A stretch of 64,000 nt of DNA from assembly GCA_938042245.1 (NCBI GenBank), contig CALIRO010000044.1:20495-84494 (forward strand), given 5' to 3'. This stretch comes from an uncultured Thermoguttaceae bacterium (GTDB lineage: Bacteria; Planctomycetota; Planctomycetia; Pirellulales; Thermoguttaceae). Shown one piece after another: positions 45,306 to 54,392 of this stretch (within the stretch, counting starts at the first letter, position 1; each line of letters starts with the position of its first letter). The translations under genes were made by a program, and so were the position numbers. The notes below the pieces were generated by a model that saw nothing but the letters and a program-made list of their open reading frames with translations, was not told where the DNA came from and searched no databases.

Positions 45306-48257
45306 TTACGGGGGGCCAGAGGGGATTGGTACAGGGGGGTTATCGGGGGCGTTCCAGGCCGCGGCGCGGAGGGCAAGGGGGCCTTGCCGGGTAGCTGCGG
45401 GGTCGGGCACTGGGCCAGCCGGGGCAACCCGAAGCCGAACCCAAAGCCGTCGGCTCTCTCCCGGCGCCAACCAGAAGTAGCCGTCCTCCGCCACCACCGG
45501 GGTGAGGTCCGTAGTTTGTAGGTTGACCATCACAGCGGGCCGATCGCCGGTGTTGTGCACCTCTACCTCCCATCGCAGTCGGCCAAACTCTTCCTTTTCC
45601 GCCCGGAGCAGTTGAAGAGCCAGTTTGGTAGGCAGTTTTTCCAACTGCGGACGGAGCCAAGGGCCTTGATCTAAGATGAAAGCCTGGCTTGGTTTGGCCC
45701 GATAATCTTTGCGGAACGGTTCCTCTTCCAACTGCGGCGGACAGCGGAACGGATAGACATTTCTAGCAAGCAACCGGCCGCTGGCATCCTCCAATTCGAG
45801 CACCGCAAAGAAGAAGGCCCGCTTGGCGTCCTGAGGGACTTGGAACCGGAGGATTGGCCCTTGGATTGGCCGGGGCGAACCGGGTAGATCAACCGTCGGC
45901 CACTGGTTCCACTCCTGCCGCTGGGTGAGGTCCGGCCCAATCAGTTGGGCTTTTACCCGCACTGCCTTCAGCTCCGGACGACGGGCTTCGCTGAGAATCC
46001 AGATAGGCATTTCCACTTCTTCGCCCGGCGCATAGGTTAAATGCGGCGGCGCCAGGCAAATCCAAGGCGACCGAAACGCTCGTTTCACCTCATAATAGAC
46101 GGCCAACGGATGGCCGAACCCGTCGCAAATCTGGATGCCCACGATCGGCCAAGGCCGTTTCCAGACCCAGAAAAGGAGTCCGCCGTTTTGCGGAAAGGCC
46201 GACCGGGCCGCCTCCGCAGAAATCTTGTAAAATTCCCCCGAACCGACAGCCACCGCCTCGCTAAACCGGCCCAACCGGACTTCGGCCAAATGGTCAAACG
46301 CGGACCCCCGGGCCAACATCTGCGGCAGTCGGGCTGGATTAAATTCTACCCAATGATAGGTAATTTCCGGAAATCGTTCCTGCATGAGCTTTTCGTCCAT
46401 CTGGAGCAAGGTGGGGCCGATCACGGCATCCGCCTCTTCCGACCGGACGATCTGCCGGTAGGTAGCCGACGAGGGCATTGCGTGAGAACCCCATTCGCTG
46501 ACAAACGGCCCATGGACCAATTGCGACCGCCACGCCCAGGACGCCTCCCACTGGGGATAGTTGTGGATGTCGTCCTCTTCGGGCGATGCGCCCATAAAAG
46601 GCCGAGTACCATCCAAAAGTTCTACATATCGGCGGAGCATGAGGATCAGGTCCGCGTTGGCCGGAGCATAGGGATCGAATTCATTTCCCCCGCACCAAAA
46701 AGCCAAGCTAGGATGGTTTCGCAGTCGGCAGATATTCCAGATGACCGTATTTTCCCATATGTGTCTCGGTAGGGCCTTGGCCTGCCAACCCACATTGAGC
46801 GGAAAATCCTGCCACACCAAAATGCCCCATCGGTCGCAAAGCTGGTAGAAGATTTCTGGTTCCAGGATGCCGCCGCCCCAAACCCGGATCATCTGTATCC
46901 CAGCATCCCGGGCCATTTGCAGGTGCCAATGGTAATCTTCTTCGCTCAGGTCGGCCAGCACATCAATGGGCATCCAATTGGTCCCCTTGACGAAGAATTC
47001 CTGCCCGTTAATTCGGAAGACCCATGGGCCGGTGCGGTAGGACTGCCAGGGTCGGCCGCCTCGGCAGCGCTGGATCGTCCGAATGCCGAACGGCACAACC
47101 AGCCGATCCAACACCCGGCCCTCCCGTTCCAGGCGAATTTCGGCTTCATACATCGGCTGATCGCCCAGACCGTTGGGCCACCAAAGCCGAGGTTCCGGCA
47201 CGACCAGGTCCAGTTCGGCCAACACCATGTGCGGCTTGGGTTGGACGCCGGTTAGCCGACCTTCCACCGGCGGCGACTCGAAACCCTGGCCTCGAATGGT
47301 AACAGCTAGCTGACAGGTCGGCTCTTTTGGTTCCACCGAGCAAACTTCTACGGAAACCCGGAGCCTGGCCTCTTTGTCCGTCACATGGATGGTCCGGACA
47401 AAGGGCCGTTCCAAGCACGGCCAGCCGTTCCGTACTAAACGAACCGATTGCCAAATGCCGATCGTATTGAAATCCCTAGCGCCAATCGGCCAACCACTCC
47501 ATAGCTCCGATTTGAGCAAAGAGGCTTTGGCGGCCCCGCCCGCTCGGCCTGTCTGATAGCCGCCGCATTCCAGCCGAACCACAAGCTCGTTCTCCTTGCC
47601 GTAGCGAAGCACCTGGCCCACCGGCAGGCTCACCCCACCGAAGGCCCCCTCCGATCGGCCCAAATAGTTCCCATTAAGCCAATAGTGGGCATAGTAATCC
47701 ACTCCGTCGAACACAAGCCGAACATACGGCGCCCGAAACTCCTCCGGCACAACAAACCGCCGCCGAAACCACCAAACCTTCTCCTCCACCCATCGCATCC
47801 CCGTAGCATTCCGACCTACATAGGGAGGCCCCGCTTTACCCGCCCGATACAGCGCCCAGTGGACCTCCGTCGGAACCCGGGCCTCAAACCACTCCAGTTG
47901 ATCGAGGTTATCCGGCAAACTCGGCGGTGTAGGAGAAGGTGCAGAGGCAGGACCGTTCTGGGGTTTGGGTTGACCTGGGCCAGCCGAAGGCAAACGCTCC
48001 GGAGAAGCAGGCTTTAGCGATTTTTCTGAGACCTGAGAGGACGATGTTGGCGAAGTGTCCGTTTCGCGGTCGGTCCACGCCAACTGCCACAGCCCATCCA
48101 GCAACATCTGATCCTGCCTGGGCCAAGCGTACTTCGGACTGCTCCGGAGGGTGGGGTCTTCCGCCTTTGGCCCTGCCGCTTCGACGCTAAAGACCACTCC
48201 TATGACAAGAGCCAGAAAACCCATTCCCATATCACGGACGCGCACTTGCGAATGCAT
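45306..48257 (-). CDS. Glycoside hydrolase family 2, beta-mannosidase-like, exported
   Basis: 983 residues with a signal peptide (GMGFLALVIGVVFSVEAAG). A Ser/Pro-rich insert lies at about 68-115. Next come a jelly-roll sugar-binding domain (WWFRRRFVVPEEFRAPYVRL, FDGVDYYAHYWLNGNYLGRS), an immunoglobulin-like domain and a TIM barrel. The barrel carries the acid/base in GGNEFDPY (E526) and the nucleophile in FVSEWGSHA (E588), as in beta-mannosidases (GH2). A C-terminal beta-sandwich (830-975) follows. It is downstream of two DUF1559 genes on the same strand, suggesting an export-linked polysaccharide degradation cluster. Mannosidase versus another GH2 activity is inference. Confidence 0.9.
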   Translation of the reverse strand: MHSQVRVRDMGMGFLALVIGVVFSVEAAGPKAEDPTLRSSPKYAWPRQDQMLLDGLWQLAWTDRETDTSPTSSSQVSEKSLKPASPERLPSAGPGQPKPQNGPASAPSPTPPSLPDNLDQLEWFEARVPTEVHWALYRAGKAGPPYVGRNATGMRWVEEKVWWFRRRFVVPEEFRAPYVRLVFDGVDYYAHYWLNGNYLGRSEGAFGGVSLPVGQVLRYGKENELVVRLECGGYQTGRAGGAAKASLLKSELWSGWPIGARDFNTIGIWQSVRLVRNGWPCLERPFVRTIHVTDKEARLRVSVEVCSVEPKEPTCQLAVTIRGQGFESPPVEGRLTGVQPKPHMVLAELDLVVPEPRLWWPNGLGDQPMYEAEIRLEREGRVLDRLVVPFGIRTIQRCRGGRPWQSYRTGPWVFRINGQEFFVKGTNWMPIDVLADLSEEDYHWHLQMARDAGIQMIRVWGGGILEPEIFYQLCDRWGILVWQDFPLNVGWQAKALPRHIWENTVIWNICRLRNHPSLAFWCGGNEFDPYAPANADLILMLRRYVELLDGTRPFMGASPEEDDIHNYPQWEASWAWRSQLVHGPFVSEWGSHAMPSSATYRQIVRSEEADAVIGPTLLQMDEKLMQERFPEITYHWVEFNPARLPQMLARGSAFDHLAEVRLGRFSEAVAVGSGEFYKISAEAARSAFPQNGGLLFWVWKRPWPIVGIQICDGFGHPLAVYYEVKRAFRSPWICLAPPHLTYAPGEEVEMPIWILSEARRPELKAVRVKAQLIGPDLTQRQEWNQWPTVDLPGSPRPIQGPILRFQVPQDAKRAFFFAVLELEDASGRLLARNVYPFRCPPQLEEEPFRKDYRAKPSQAFILDQGPWLRPQLEKLPTKLALQLLRAEKEEFGRLRWEVEVHNTGDRPAVMVNLQTTDLTPVVAEDGYFWLAPGESRRLWVRLRVAPAGPVPDPAATRQGPLALRAAAWNAPDNPPVPIPSGPP

Positions 48258-48479
48258 GGCGTCGGACTCCTTTTCGGATCAAAGGAAAAAGAACATGAAA
48301 ATGTGGGGCTGCGGGGAGGGGGTTTTTTTGCTACGGCCAGCAGCGGCGATTGTGGTGGAAGGATGGACAGAGATAGGTTTTAGGGTAAAGGGTACTTGGG
48401 CTGATTCCCCGCCATCCACGGCGGCCAGCGGCCGTCCTGACAGCGGCCGGTCACAACGCCCGCCGTATATTAAGAGATA

Positions 48480-49526
48480 TTAGGGTAATTGAACAGGTTC
48501 TTGGCCGTCCACGGTGGCCAGGCCTTTATACACATCTATGGCGATATTTTCGGAGATGAAATGCACGCTGGCATCGGTCATGAGGAAATTGCAACCGCCG
48601 GGATGGTAACTGCCCATGGGCAGATGATTGAACGGCACACCGCCGGTCTCCCGCTCCACCCGGGCGTTGATCGGATAATGAATGACTTTCAGGGTATAAC
48701 AACCTTTTTGAGTGTCTTCCGAAGCGCCCAGGACCCAGGCCCGGATGTTTCCTTGTACATTATTATACATAGTGCCGGTGTGGTCCCGGTGGACAAATTC
48801 GCCCATGGCTAGCGTGTTGCTTGTGCCGTCGGTGACCTCGTTGAGCCGACGCACCTTTTCCCACTGGAACATGCCGTTAGTGGGCAGATTGCCGTGGCCA
48901 GCGGAAACATACGGTTGTCCCGAAATTAACACGCCGCCATTGCCCTGATAGACACACAGGGCCCCGTCGTGCCAATCGCTCGGATTGGAGGGGTTCTGGC
49001 GAACCACAGCCGGGCCTGGGTAGCTAGGGCACATATAGACCGGCACTACGGTATAACGTTGAGGGTCCCGAAAGGTATTGCCGCCCAGGTTGCACTGGTC
49101 GTAGATGTTTTTAGCTTCCAGGTAGGGAAGGAGAAAGGTGAACAAACCATGCCGCGCTGTGCCCGGACTACCGGGGGGAAAATACTCCCGATTGGCGTCC
49201 ATGTAGTTATGGCAGGCCAGGCCCATCTGTTTGAGGTTATTAGTACACTGGGCCCGGCGGGCCGCCTCCCGCGCCGCCTGCACCGCCGGTAGTAGCAACG
49301 CAATCAAAATCCCAATAATCGCAATCACCACCAGAAGTTCCACTAGGGTAAACCCATAGAACGCCGGGCGGCGCTGTCTATCTTGTCCGTTGCACGATGA
49401 GCGCCCCATCCCCCCATCGGGGAAACTAGGGGGACCGGGTGGAAACACCGACCCTTTTTCCGAAAACCGACGCTGAGCCAAAGGAACTAAGCGGGCTTTT
49501 TTCTCGTGATCGCCATGGATCCCCAT
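48480..49526 (-). CDS. DUF1559 prepilin-like protein (variant C-terminus)
   Basis: 348 residues from ATG 49526 (GGAGG at good spacing; the frame opens at 49622). A type IV pilin-like leader and helix, YGFTLVELLVVIAIIGILIA, leads into the DUF1559 head AAREAARRAQCTNNLKQMGL. The C-terminal family motif HPGGxNxLxxDGSVxFI appears as HPGGCNFLMTDASVHFIS, with Ala at the usual Gly. DUF1559 proteins are massively expanded in Planctomycetes; they are processed by a prepilin peptidase and their role is unknown. The GH2 gene follows after about 220 bases. Confidence 0.9.
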   Translation of the reverse strand: MGIHGDHEKKARLVPLAQRRFSEKGSVFPPGPPSFPDGGMGRSSCNGQDRQRRPAFYGFTLVELLVVIAIIGILIALLLPAVQAAREAARRAQCTNNLKQMGLACHNYMDANREYFPPGSPGTARHGLFTFLLPYLEAKNIYDQCNLGGNTFRDPQRYTVVPVYMCPSYPGPAVVRQNPSNPSDWHDGALCVYQGNGGVLISGQPYVSAGHGNLPTNGMFQWEKVRRLNEVTDGTSNTLAMGEFVHRDHTGTMYNNVQGNIRAWVLGASEDTQKGCYTLKVIHYPINARVERETGGVPFNHLPMGSYHPGGCNFLMTDASVHFISENIAIDVYKGLATVDGQEPVQLP

Positions 49527-49986
49527 CCTGACAACCTCCTTCTTCCATTTCTGGCAAGATTCCTGCCGAATAGACACGCACGCTCTTGTTGGCCCGGCCT
49601 CTGCCCAATAAGCCCCAAACACAAACGGCGTTCCGGCCTGTCAAGCAGAAACAGGTTCCCCGGTTGCCGGAAGATCGATCTACTTGAGTCCAATGTATCT
49701 GACGCGGGGGCAGGAAGGCAAATTGAAAAAACTGAAAAATTTGAAAGAAAAACAATACTTTTTCTCTCGCACTGCGTCCAAGGCCCCACCCCCGCTCTCC
49801 TAGGAAACCAAAAAAAACTTACACCGGCATTTCCGCCCACAGAAAGGACGCCTTTCCCTTCGGGGCGGGGAAAGGCAACACCACATCCCTTGGTGGCGTT
49901 TGTGTTCGGCTGTGGAAGCGATCTGGGAAACCGTTGTCGGCGTTTCCCGGTCGGTTGTTGGAAGAGTTGGATTAGACAGTCTGCGA

Positions 49987-51108
49987 TTAGAAATCGCCGG
50001 TGGGGATCACCTCGCCGCCGTCCGGCGTGCCCAGGTACTGCCAGGTCAAAAGGGCGATGTTTTCGGAAATGAACCGCACGCTGCCGTCGCACAAGCAGGT
50101 GTTCACTCCGCCCGGATGGTAGCTGCGCGAGGTGTGCAGGACCATGTTCTGTTTGGAGATCTGAATGCAGGGCGCCCGCTGAGACACTTTGTCCTGGTTG
50201 CTGCACCAGCGCAGCTGATCCGGAGTGCGGTCGTTCGGGGAGTAGTCGTGCATATACAGCGGGCCTTCGTCGTAGGTGTGGACGCCGCGGATGGTACAGC
50301 CGACGCCCACGATCAACTCGCTCATTAGCAGCGTATTGGAGGTGCCGTCGGTAATATCCTGGAACCGGGCACCCCAGTTGTAGCTCAAGACACCTCGGAT
50401 CCTTTGATCGGGAGTGCGGGTGGTCAGATTGCTGGCGGAGACGATCGGTCCCTCTTGCGGCCCGATGCCGAAGTTACCGCCGTAGGACATCCGACCGTAT
50501 TTCCAGTTCGGGTCCGACGAATAGCAACTGCCGTCGTCATTCCAAGGTCTTGGAGTGCCGGGATCGGAGGGGCATAGGAAGGTGGCAATTTGTGCGCTGG
50601 CAATATGCCGATAGTCCGGATGCGGATGGCCAGCGTAATTGATATGCCAGGGGATGTTTTGGGCCAGGGCCGTCTGTTCCATATAGGGCCAGAGTCGCAG
50701 AGGCCAGGCCCATTCACCGCCCCCGCAGCCGGGCGGTTGGGCTTGCCCGGAACCATACGGCACTACCATCGGCCCATAGCCCAACGGAAACGTATTAAAG
50801 GCGCTATGGTAATTATGGAAGGCCAGGCCGATCTGTTTGAGGTTGTTGCTGCACTGCATTCTGCGGGCTGCTTCCCGGGCTGCCTGTACCGCCGGCAAAA
50901 GCAAAGCAATCAGGATGCCGATAATGGCGATGACCACTAAAAGCTCCACTAAGGTGAAGGCCTGGATCACCGGAAAGCGGCGATATGTTCGGCCCGGTTG
51001 GCCCACTATGCGCAGCCGCCCATTGCTCTCCCCCCAGGAGAAATCCTGCGCCAACTGCCGGTTGGGCCGCCTATATTTTGCCATCCCAAACCCTCCTACT
51101 AGCTTCAT
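49987..51108 (-). CDS. DUF1559 prepilin-like protein
   Basis: 373 residues from ATG 51108; an alternative ATG at 51084 also has a good AGGAGG. It has the prepilin-like segment AFTLVELLVVIAIIGILIAL, the DUF1559 head AAREAARRMQCSNNLKQIGL, and the canonical tail HPGGVNTCLCDGSVRFISEN. It is paralogous to the gene at 48480, and the N-terminal DNA is also similar. It lies between a small lipoprotein gene upstream and the second DUF1559 gene downstream, the common planctomycete order. Confidence 0.92.
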   Translation of the reverse strand: MKLVGGFGMAKYRRPNRQLAQDFSWGESNGRLRIVGQPGRTYRRFPVIQAFTLVELLVVIAIIGILIALLLPAVQAAREAARRMQCSNNLKQIGLAFHNYHSAFNTFPLGYGPMVVPYGSGQAQPPGCGGGEWAWPLRLWPYMEQTALAQNIPWHINYAGHPHPDYRHIASAQIATFLCPSDPGTPRPWNDDGSCYSSDPNWKYGRMSYGGNFGIGPQEGPIVSASNLTTRTPDQRIRGVLSYNWGARFQDITDGTSNTLLMSELIVGVGCTIRGVHTYDEGPLYMHDYSPNDRTPDQLRWCSNQDKVSQRAPCIQISKQNMVLHTSRSYHPGGVNTCLCDGSVRFISENIALLTWQYLGTPDGGEVIPTGDF

Positions 51109-51277
51109 TGAAATCCTCCTTGGAAACAGAGAAGAAAACGGCCGAAAAAAGAAACGTCGTTTCCTCCGCCAGCGGCCAATTATTTCCCACTCGGACTTTA
51201 CCAAATTGATTCTGAAGTCTTGGCGGATCGAATCCCCCGGATTAGCCGATCCATATCCTTAAACTATCCCTCCAAAA

Positions 51278-51706
51278 TCACTGGGGTGAAGTACTGGTCA
51301 GTTGGAACTCGAAATGGGCCTTTTTACCTGGCTCAACCGTGGCTTTCAAACTGCCGGCTTCTCGGAACCGGATGGGGGCCAGTTCTGGCACTTTGCCTTT
51401 TTGTTCGTCATTGAGCATTCGGCCGGTCTGTTGCATGCCGATGATGGTAACCTGGTACTGGCCCGGCAGCAGTCCTTGGTCGGCGGGGATGGAGAATCGG
51501 CCGTTCTCAATCGCCGCCCCCGCACTGGGAGCTTTCAGGCCTGGGGCCGGCTGGAAATTGATCGAGCCGCTGGCCAGCGGTTTGCCGTCCACGGTAACTA
51601 GCCCTGTTACCGCCTGCCGACCGCTAGAAGAACCGCAACCGCCGCAGGCAACTGCCAAAAGCCCAACCACCCATAGCCTCATCCGGACTTTGCCGAATCC
51701 AGACAT
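51278..51706 (-). CDS. Small lipoprotein with carboxypeptidase-regulatory-like domain
   Basis: 142 residues from ATG 51706 (AGGAGGAAGAACTG upstream). A short lipoprotein signal (RLWVVGLLAVACGGCGSSSG) precedes a small beta-sandwich typical of lipoproteins paired with DUF1559 genes: VTGLVTVDGKPLASGSINFQ, PADQGLLPGQYQVTIIGMQ, LKATVEPGKKAHFEFQL. It probably sits on the inner or outer membrane facing the periplasm. The frame extends to 51859 but overlaps the upstream gene. Function is unknown. Confidence 0.85.
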   Translation of the reverse strand: MSGFGKVRMRLWVVGLLAVACGGCGSSSGRQAVTGLVTVDGKPLASGSINFQPAPGLKAPSAGAAIENGRFSIPADQGLLPGQYQVTIIGMQQTGRMLNDEQKGKVPELAPIRFREAGSLKATVEPGKKAHFEFQLTSTSPQ

Positions 51707-51836
51707 CAGTTCTTCCTCCTTGGATGCCACCCAAGTTGGCGGGCAAAAAGGTTCTTGGGGTTGAGTTAGCCCAAGCGGCACATCGGCGGCGAAAAAACCG
51801 GCAAGTTCGATGGTAAACAAGCTTCTTCCTGGTGTA

Positions 51837-52493
51837 TTAGCCGCCACAATACCCGCCACAACGCCATCGCCGCCACAGGACCAAGCTCACGCCCATCCCG
51901 ACAGCCATTAGCAGCCAACTGCTCGGCTCCGGAACCGCCGTGATCTCAATAAAAGCTAGTTTCACCGATTGCCCGTCGATTCCGAGGTCCCGGAGGGTCA
52001 ATCGGCCATCGCTAACGGCCACCACGCCCATAAACAGGTCCCATTCGCCTCCTTTATTGGGATCGGGATCATAGAACCGGACGTTTTCGATCCAGAGGTT
52101 GTTATTGGCCACACCTCCTCCCGTGGCGAGCGGTTCGCCGAACATGGCCAGCACAAAGTAATTGCCGTTCGGAAGTTCGATCTCCCAGTTGTAGTGCTGG
52201 CTGCCGCCGTTCCAAAGGTGGTTGAACGTGTCATAACGTTCATCGGGCGAAAGGGAGCTATTTCGGTTTCGGCCGTTGGTTTGGTTGCTCAAGGGATTGC
52301 CAGTGGCAGGATCGACCCAGCCGTACTTATAGCCGTTGCCTCGGTCGCCGAAGGCGGCGCCGTCGTCGATCAGGTAGTGGGGAGGCAAAGGATTATTATG
52401 GGCGTTGCCGCCAGTGCCCTCGAAGTTGATGGCAATCTGGGGCTGAATGACCGAAGCGGCTTGCATAAAACAGATTTTGGCCCCGGCTTCCGG
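51837..52493 (-). CDS. PEP-CTERM half of an amber-interrupted malectin-like surface protein
   Basis: Continues the reading frame of 52494-53813 after TAG 52494-52496. The nine codons before ATG 52464-52466 read PEAGAKICF in the same frame, with no frameshift. It contains a second malectin-like domain (INFEGTGGNAHNNPLPPHYL, RYDTFNHLW, WEIELPNGNYFVLAMFGEP) and a PEP-CTERM tail: VPEPSS, a helix (WLLMAVGMGVSLVLW), then RRWR. Alone it would begin at MQAASVIQPQIAINF with no signal peptide, so it cannot be exported unless the amber codon is read through. Either the gene is broken or the TAG is a sequence error or recoding site. Confidence 0.75.
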   Translation of the reverse strand, partial: PEAGAKICFMQAASVIQPQIAINFEGTGGNAHNNPLPPHYLIDDGAAFGDRGNGYKYGWVDPATGNPLSNQTNGRNRNSSLSPDERYDTFNHLWNGGSQHYNWEIELPNGNYFVLAMFGEPLATGGGVANNNLWIENVRFYDPDPNKGGEWDLFMGVVAVSDGRLTLRDLGIDGQSVKLAFIEITAVPEPSSWLLMAVGMGVSLVLWRRWRCGGYCGG

Positions 52494-53813
52494 CTACGGC
52501 GTGATGGTCAGCCGACCGTCGGTAACAGTAAACACGCCGAAGTATTCATCCCAGTCGTTGCTCAGGGCTGGGTCCGGATCGGTAAAGAGCTGGTTTTGGA
52601 TGTAGATATTGTTGGTAGAAGTGCCGCCGGTGGATTCGCCGAAGACCGCCCGCACCCAGTAAGTACCGTTAGGCAAGGCTAGTTGCCAAGTGAACGGCTG
52701 ATAAGGAGATTGGCCTGAGTTATACATATGGATCAACGTATCAAAGCGCTCATCTGGAGAACTGGCGGCGTTGCGGTTTCGCCCCCAACTGGACACATCC
52801 CGATCCCAGTAGGACCAGATTCCATCCCCATGGTAAGTGCCTACGGCGCCGGCATCCACGGAATACCCGGGCGGCAACGGCTGGTTGTGGGCGTTAGCGC
52901 CTACGCCTTCGAAATTGATATTCACCAAAAGGGGGCGGGTGGGATCGGGTTGCAGGGTATATTTTTGGCGGAAGTATTCGGCCAGTCCCTGCCGCTCCGT
53001 CTGGCTTAAAGCCCGATTGTAAACCACCACCTCCACTAGATCACCGTTGAGCCGATGATCGCCGCCCGCATTACAGGCGCCCATGATCAGAGCCGCCGTC
53101 GTATCCGGAATACTGCTGGCTGCCTGAGCGGCTGTGCCGGCATAAATCTCCTGGAAGGCATTCGGGCCAGCCATCGGGATCATATATCCGGCGGTGCTCG
53201 TACCGGGGGTCCATGTGCCGATAACTATATTCCATTGGTTGGCGATCGGATCGGCCGACGGAGGGAAAGTTAGTTCATGGGTAGATTGGTAGGTATCGGG
53301 GTTACTTTGAGCGGCCCACCAGTCGATGCCCATTCGCCAAGCCCGCCCACCCGTAGTATATTGGAACTTGGAAAGGATATTACCGGGGGTAATGCCGCTG
53401 GGGTTGACCGTTTGGGGCCGGACCACGCCGATGATGGTCAGACCGGCAGCGTTATCGTGAAGTTCATAATCCCCGGAAAAAAGTCGGTCGTCCACCCCAT
53501 CGAACCGAACCACCGGAAAGCCGAAGGCGGTGTCTCGGATGAGGGTGGGCCGATTGGCGCTAGTGCCCTGGGACATATTTCGACCCAGACCGGAGCTATC
53601 GGCCCAGGCGGAAACCTCCGTGCCGCTTGTGCCAGCCAGGGTCAGCCCCGCATCGACCCGGTACCAGGCTTGCAGGCCGGGGATTTCGTTGGGGGCAATT
53701 GGCCCAGCCAAGGTGGCCGGTGCCCCGCCTGCCCCGCTCAACACCCCCATCACAAGCCCCCCAATCACCCTGGAAGCGCCTTTACCAAACCACCCAACGC
53801 ATCGGTCTTTCAT
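52494..53813 (-). CDS. LamG/malectin-like exported protein, truncated by in-frame TAG
   Basis: 439 residues from ATG 53813 (AAGGAGCAACTGCT upstream). A signal peptide (ASRVIGGLVMGVLSGAGGAP) is followed by a LamG-like lectin domain (IPGLQAWYRVDAGL, PVVRFDGVDDRL, EVVVYNRALSQTERQGLAEY). A malectin-like domain follows (VNINFEGVGANAHNQPLPPG, RFDTLIHMYNS, ALPNGTYWVRAVFGES) and ends VTDGRLTITP at TAG 52494-52496. The equivalent point in the second domain reads VSDGRLTLRDLG and continues, and the frame after the TAG stays open to the PEP-CTERM tail. The full protein was probably about 658 residues, anchored by exosortase. It heads the surface cluster. Confidence 0.85.
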   Translation of the reverse strand: MKDRCVGWFGKGASRVIGGLVMGVLSGAGGAPATLAGPIAPNEIPGLQAWYRVDAGLTLAGTSGTEVSAWADSSGLGRNMSQGTSANRPTLIRDTAFGFPVVRFDGVDDRLFSGDYELHDNAAGLTIIGVVRPQTVNPSGITPGNILSKFQYTTGGRAWRMGIDWWAAQSNPDTYQSTHELTFPPSADPIANQWNIVIGTWTPGTSTAGYMIPMAGPNAFQEIYAGTAAQAASSIPDTTAALIMGACNAGGDHRLNGDLVEVVVYNRALSQTERQGLAEYFRQKYTLQPDPTRPLLVNINFEGVGANAHNQPLPPGYSVDAGAVGTYHGDGIWSYWDRDVSSWGRNRNAASSPDERFDTLIHMYNSGQSPYQPFTWQLALPNGTYWVRAVFGESTGGTSTNNIYIQNQLFTDPDPALSNDWDEYFGVFTVTDGRLTITP

Positions 53814-54044
53814 AGCAGTTGCTCCTTTAGCTAAAAAGATAGAATCATTTCCCCCGGATTGCCTGAAAAGAACCCCTTTTTGGAGCATTCTCATGGATTG
53901 GCCGTTTACTTCCCACTAACCTTGTAATCTCCTGCATGTTATAGTAATTGGGCGAGGAGGCAAGGTCAAGCAACTTGAGGGAAGAAGTCCCTAAAAGTGG
54001 CCCACCCGATAGAAGGCTGCTGCCCCCGGGTTGCCAGGTGCTGC

Positions 54045-54278
54045 AACATTTCAGCCCAACGAGGCAACCTGTATTCTTACGAAAGCAAGAATCCTGTTTT
54101 TATTGTTTAGCTATTCTGGTTTTCCGGCTGAAGCGGAAACATGTTTCTGGATTCCCGCTTCCGCGGGAAGTACAGGGGGAGGGAGTCAGGGCAGCTTGGG
54201 TCGGGAGCTTGCGCGGCGATGACACTCGGAGGCATTCTCCCGAAAAAACAGGCGCCTCCTTCGCTCGGCTGAAATGTT
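54045..54278. repeat. MITE-like intergenic element B with 12-bp perfect terminal inverted repeats
   Basis: Ends AACATTTCAGCC (54045-54056) and GGCTGAAATGTT (54267-54278) are exact complements, and similarity extends inward (CAACGAGG against CGAAGGAGG). The 234-base body holds a GATTCCCGCTTCCGCGGGAA palindrome and GATGACACTCGGAGGCATTC. No coding frame is supported. It is the clearest copy of the dispersed family and fills much of the 579-base gap between the LamG gene and galE. Confidence 0.65.
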
Positions 54279-54392
54279 CCGGGGGCCGATTAAAGTGGAT
54301 TTTGAGGCAGTTCTGAGGGCAGGTGTTGTGGCCGATCGGCTGCGAAAATGTTACCAAGAGCCGATTCCGGCGGGGTTTTGAGGAGACGGTGG

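Noticed and set aside
46041..46772. 243-codon rightward open frame opposite the GH2 gene
   Set aside because: Antisense shadow of a gene with identified catalytic residues.
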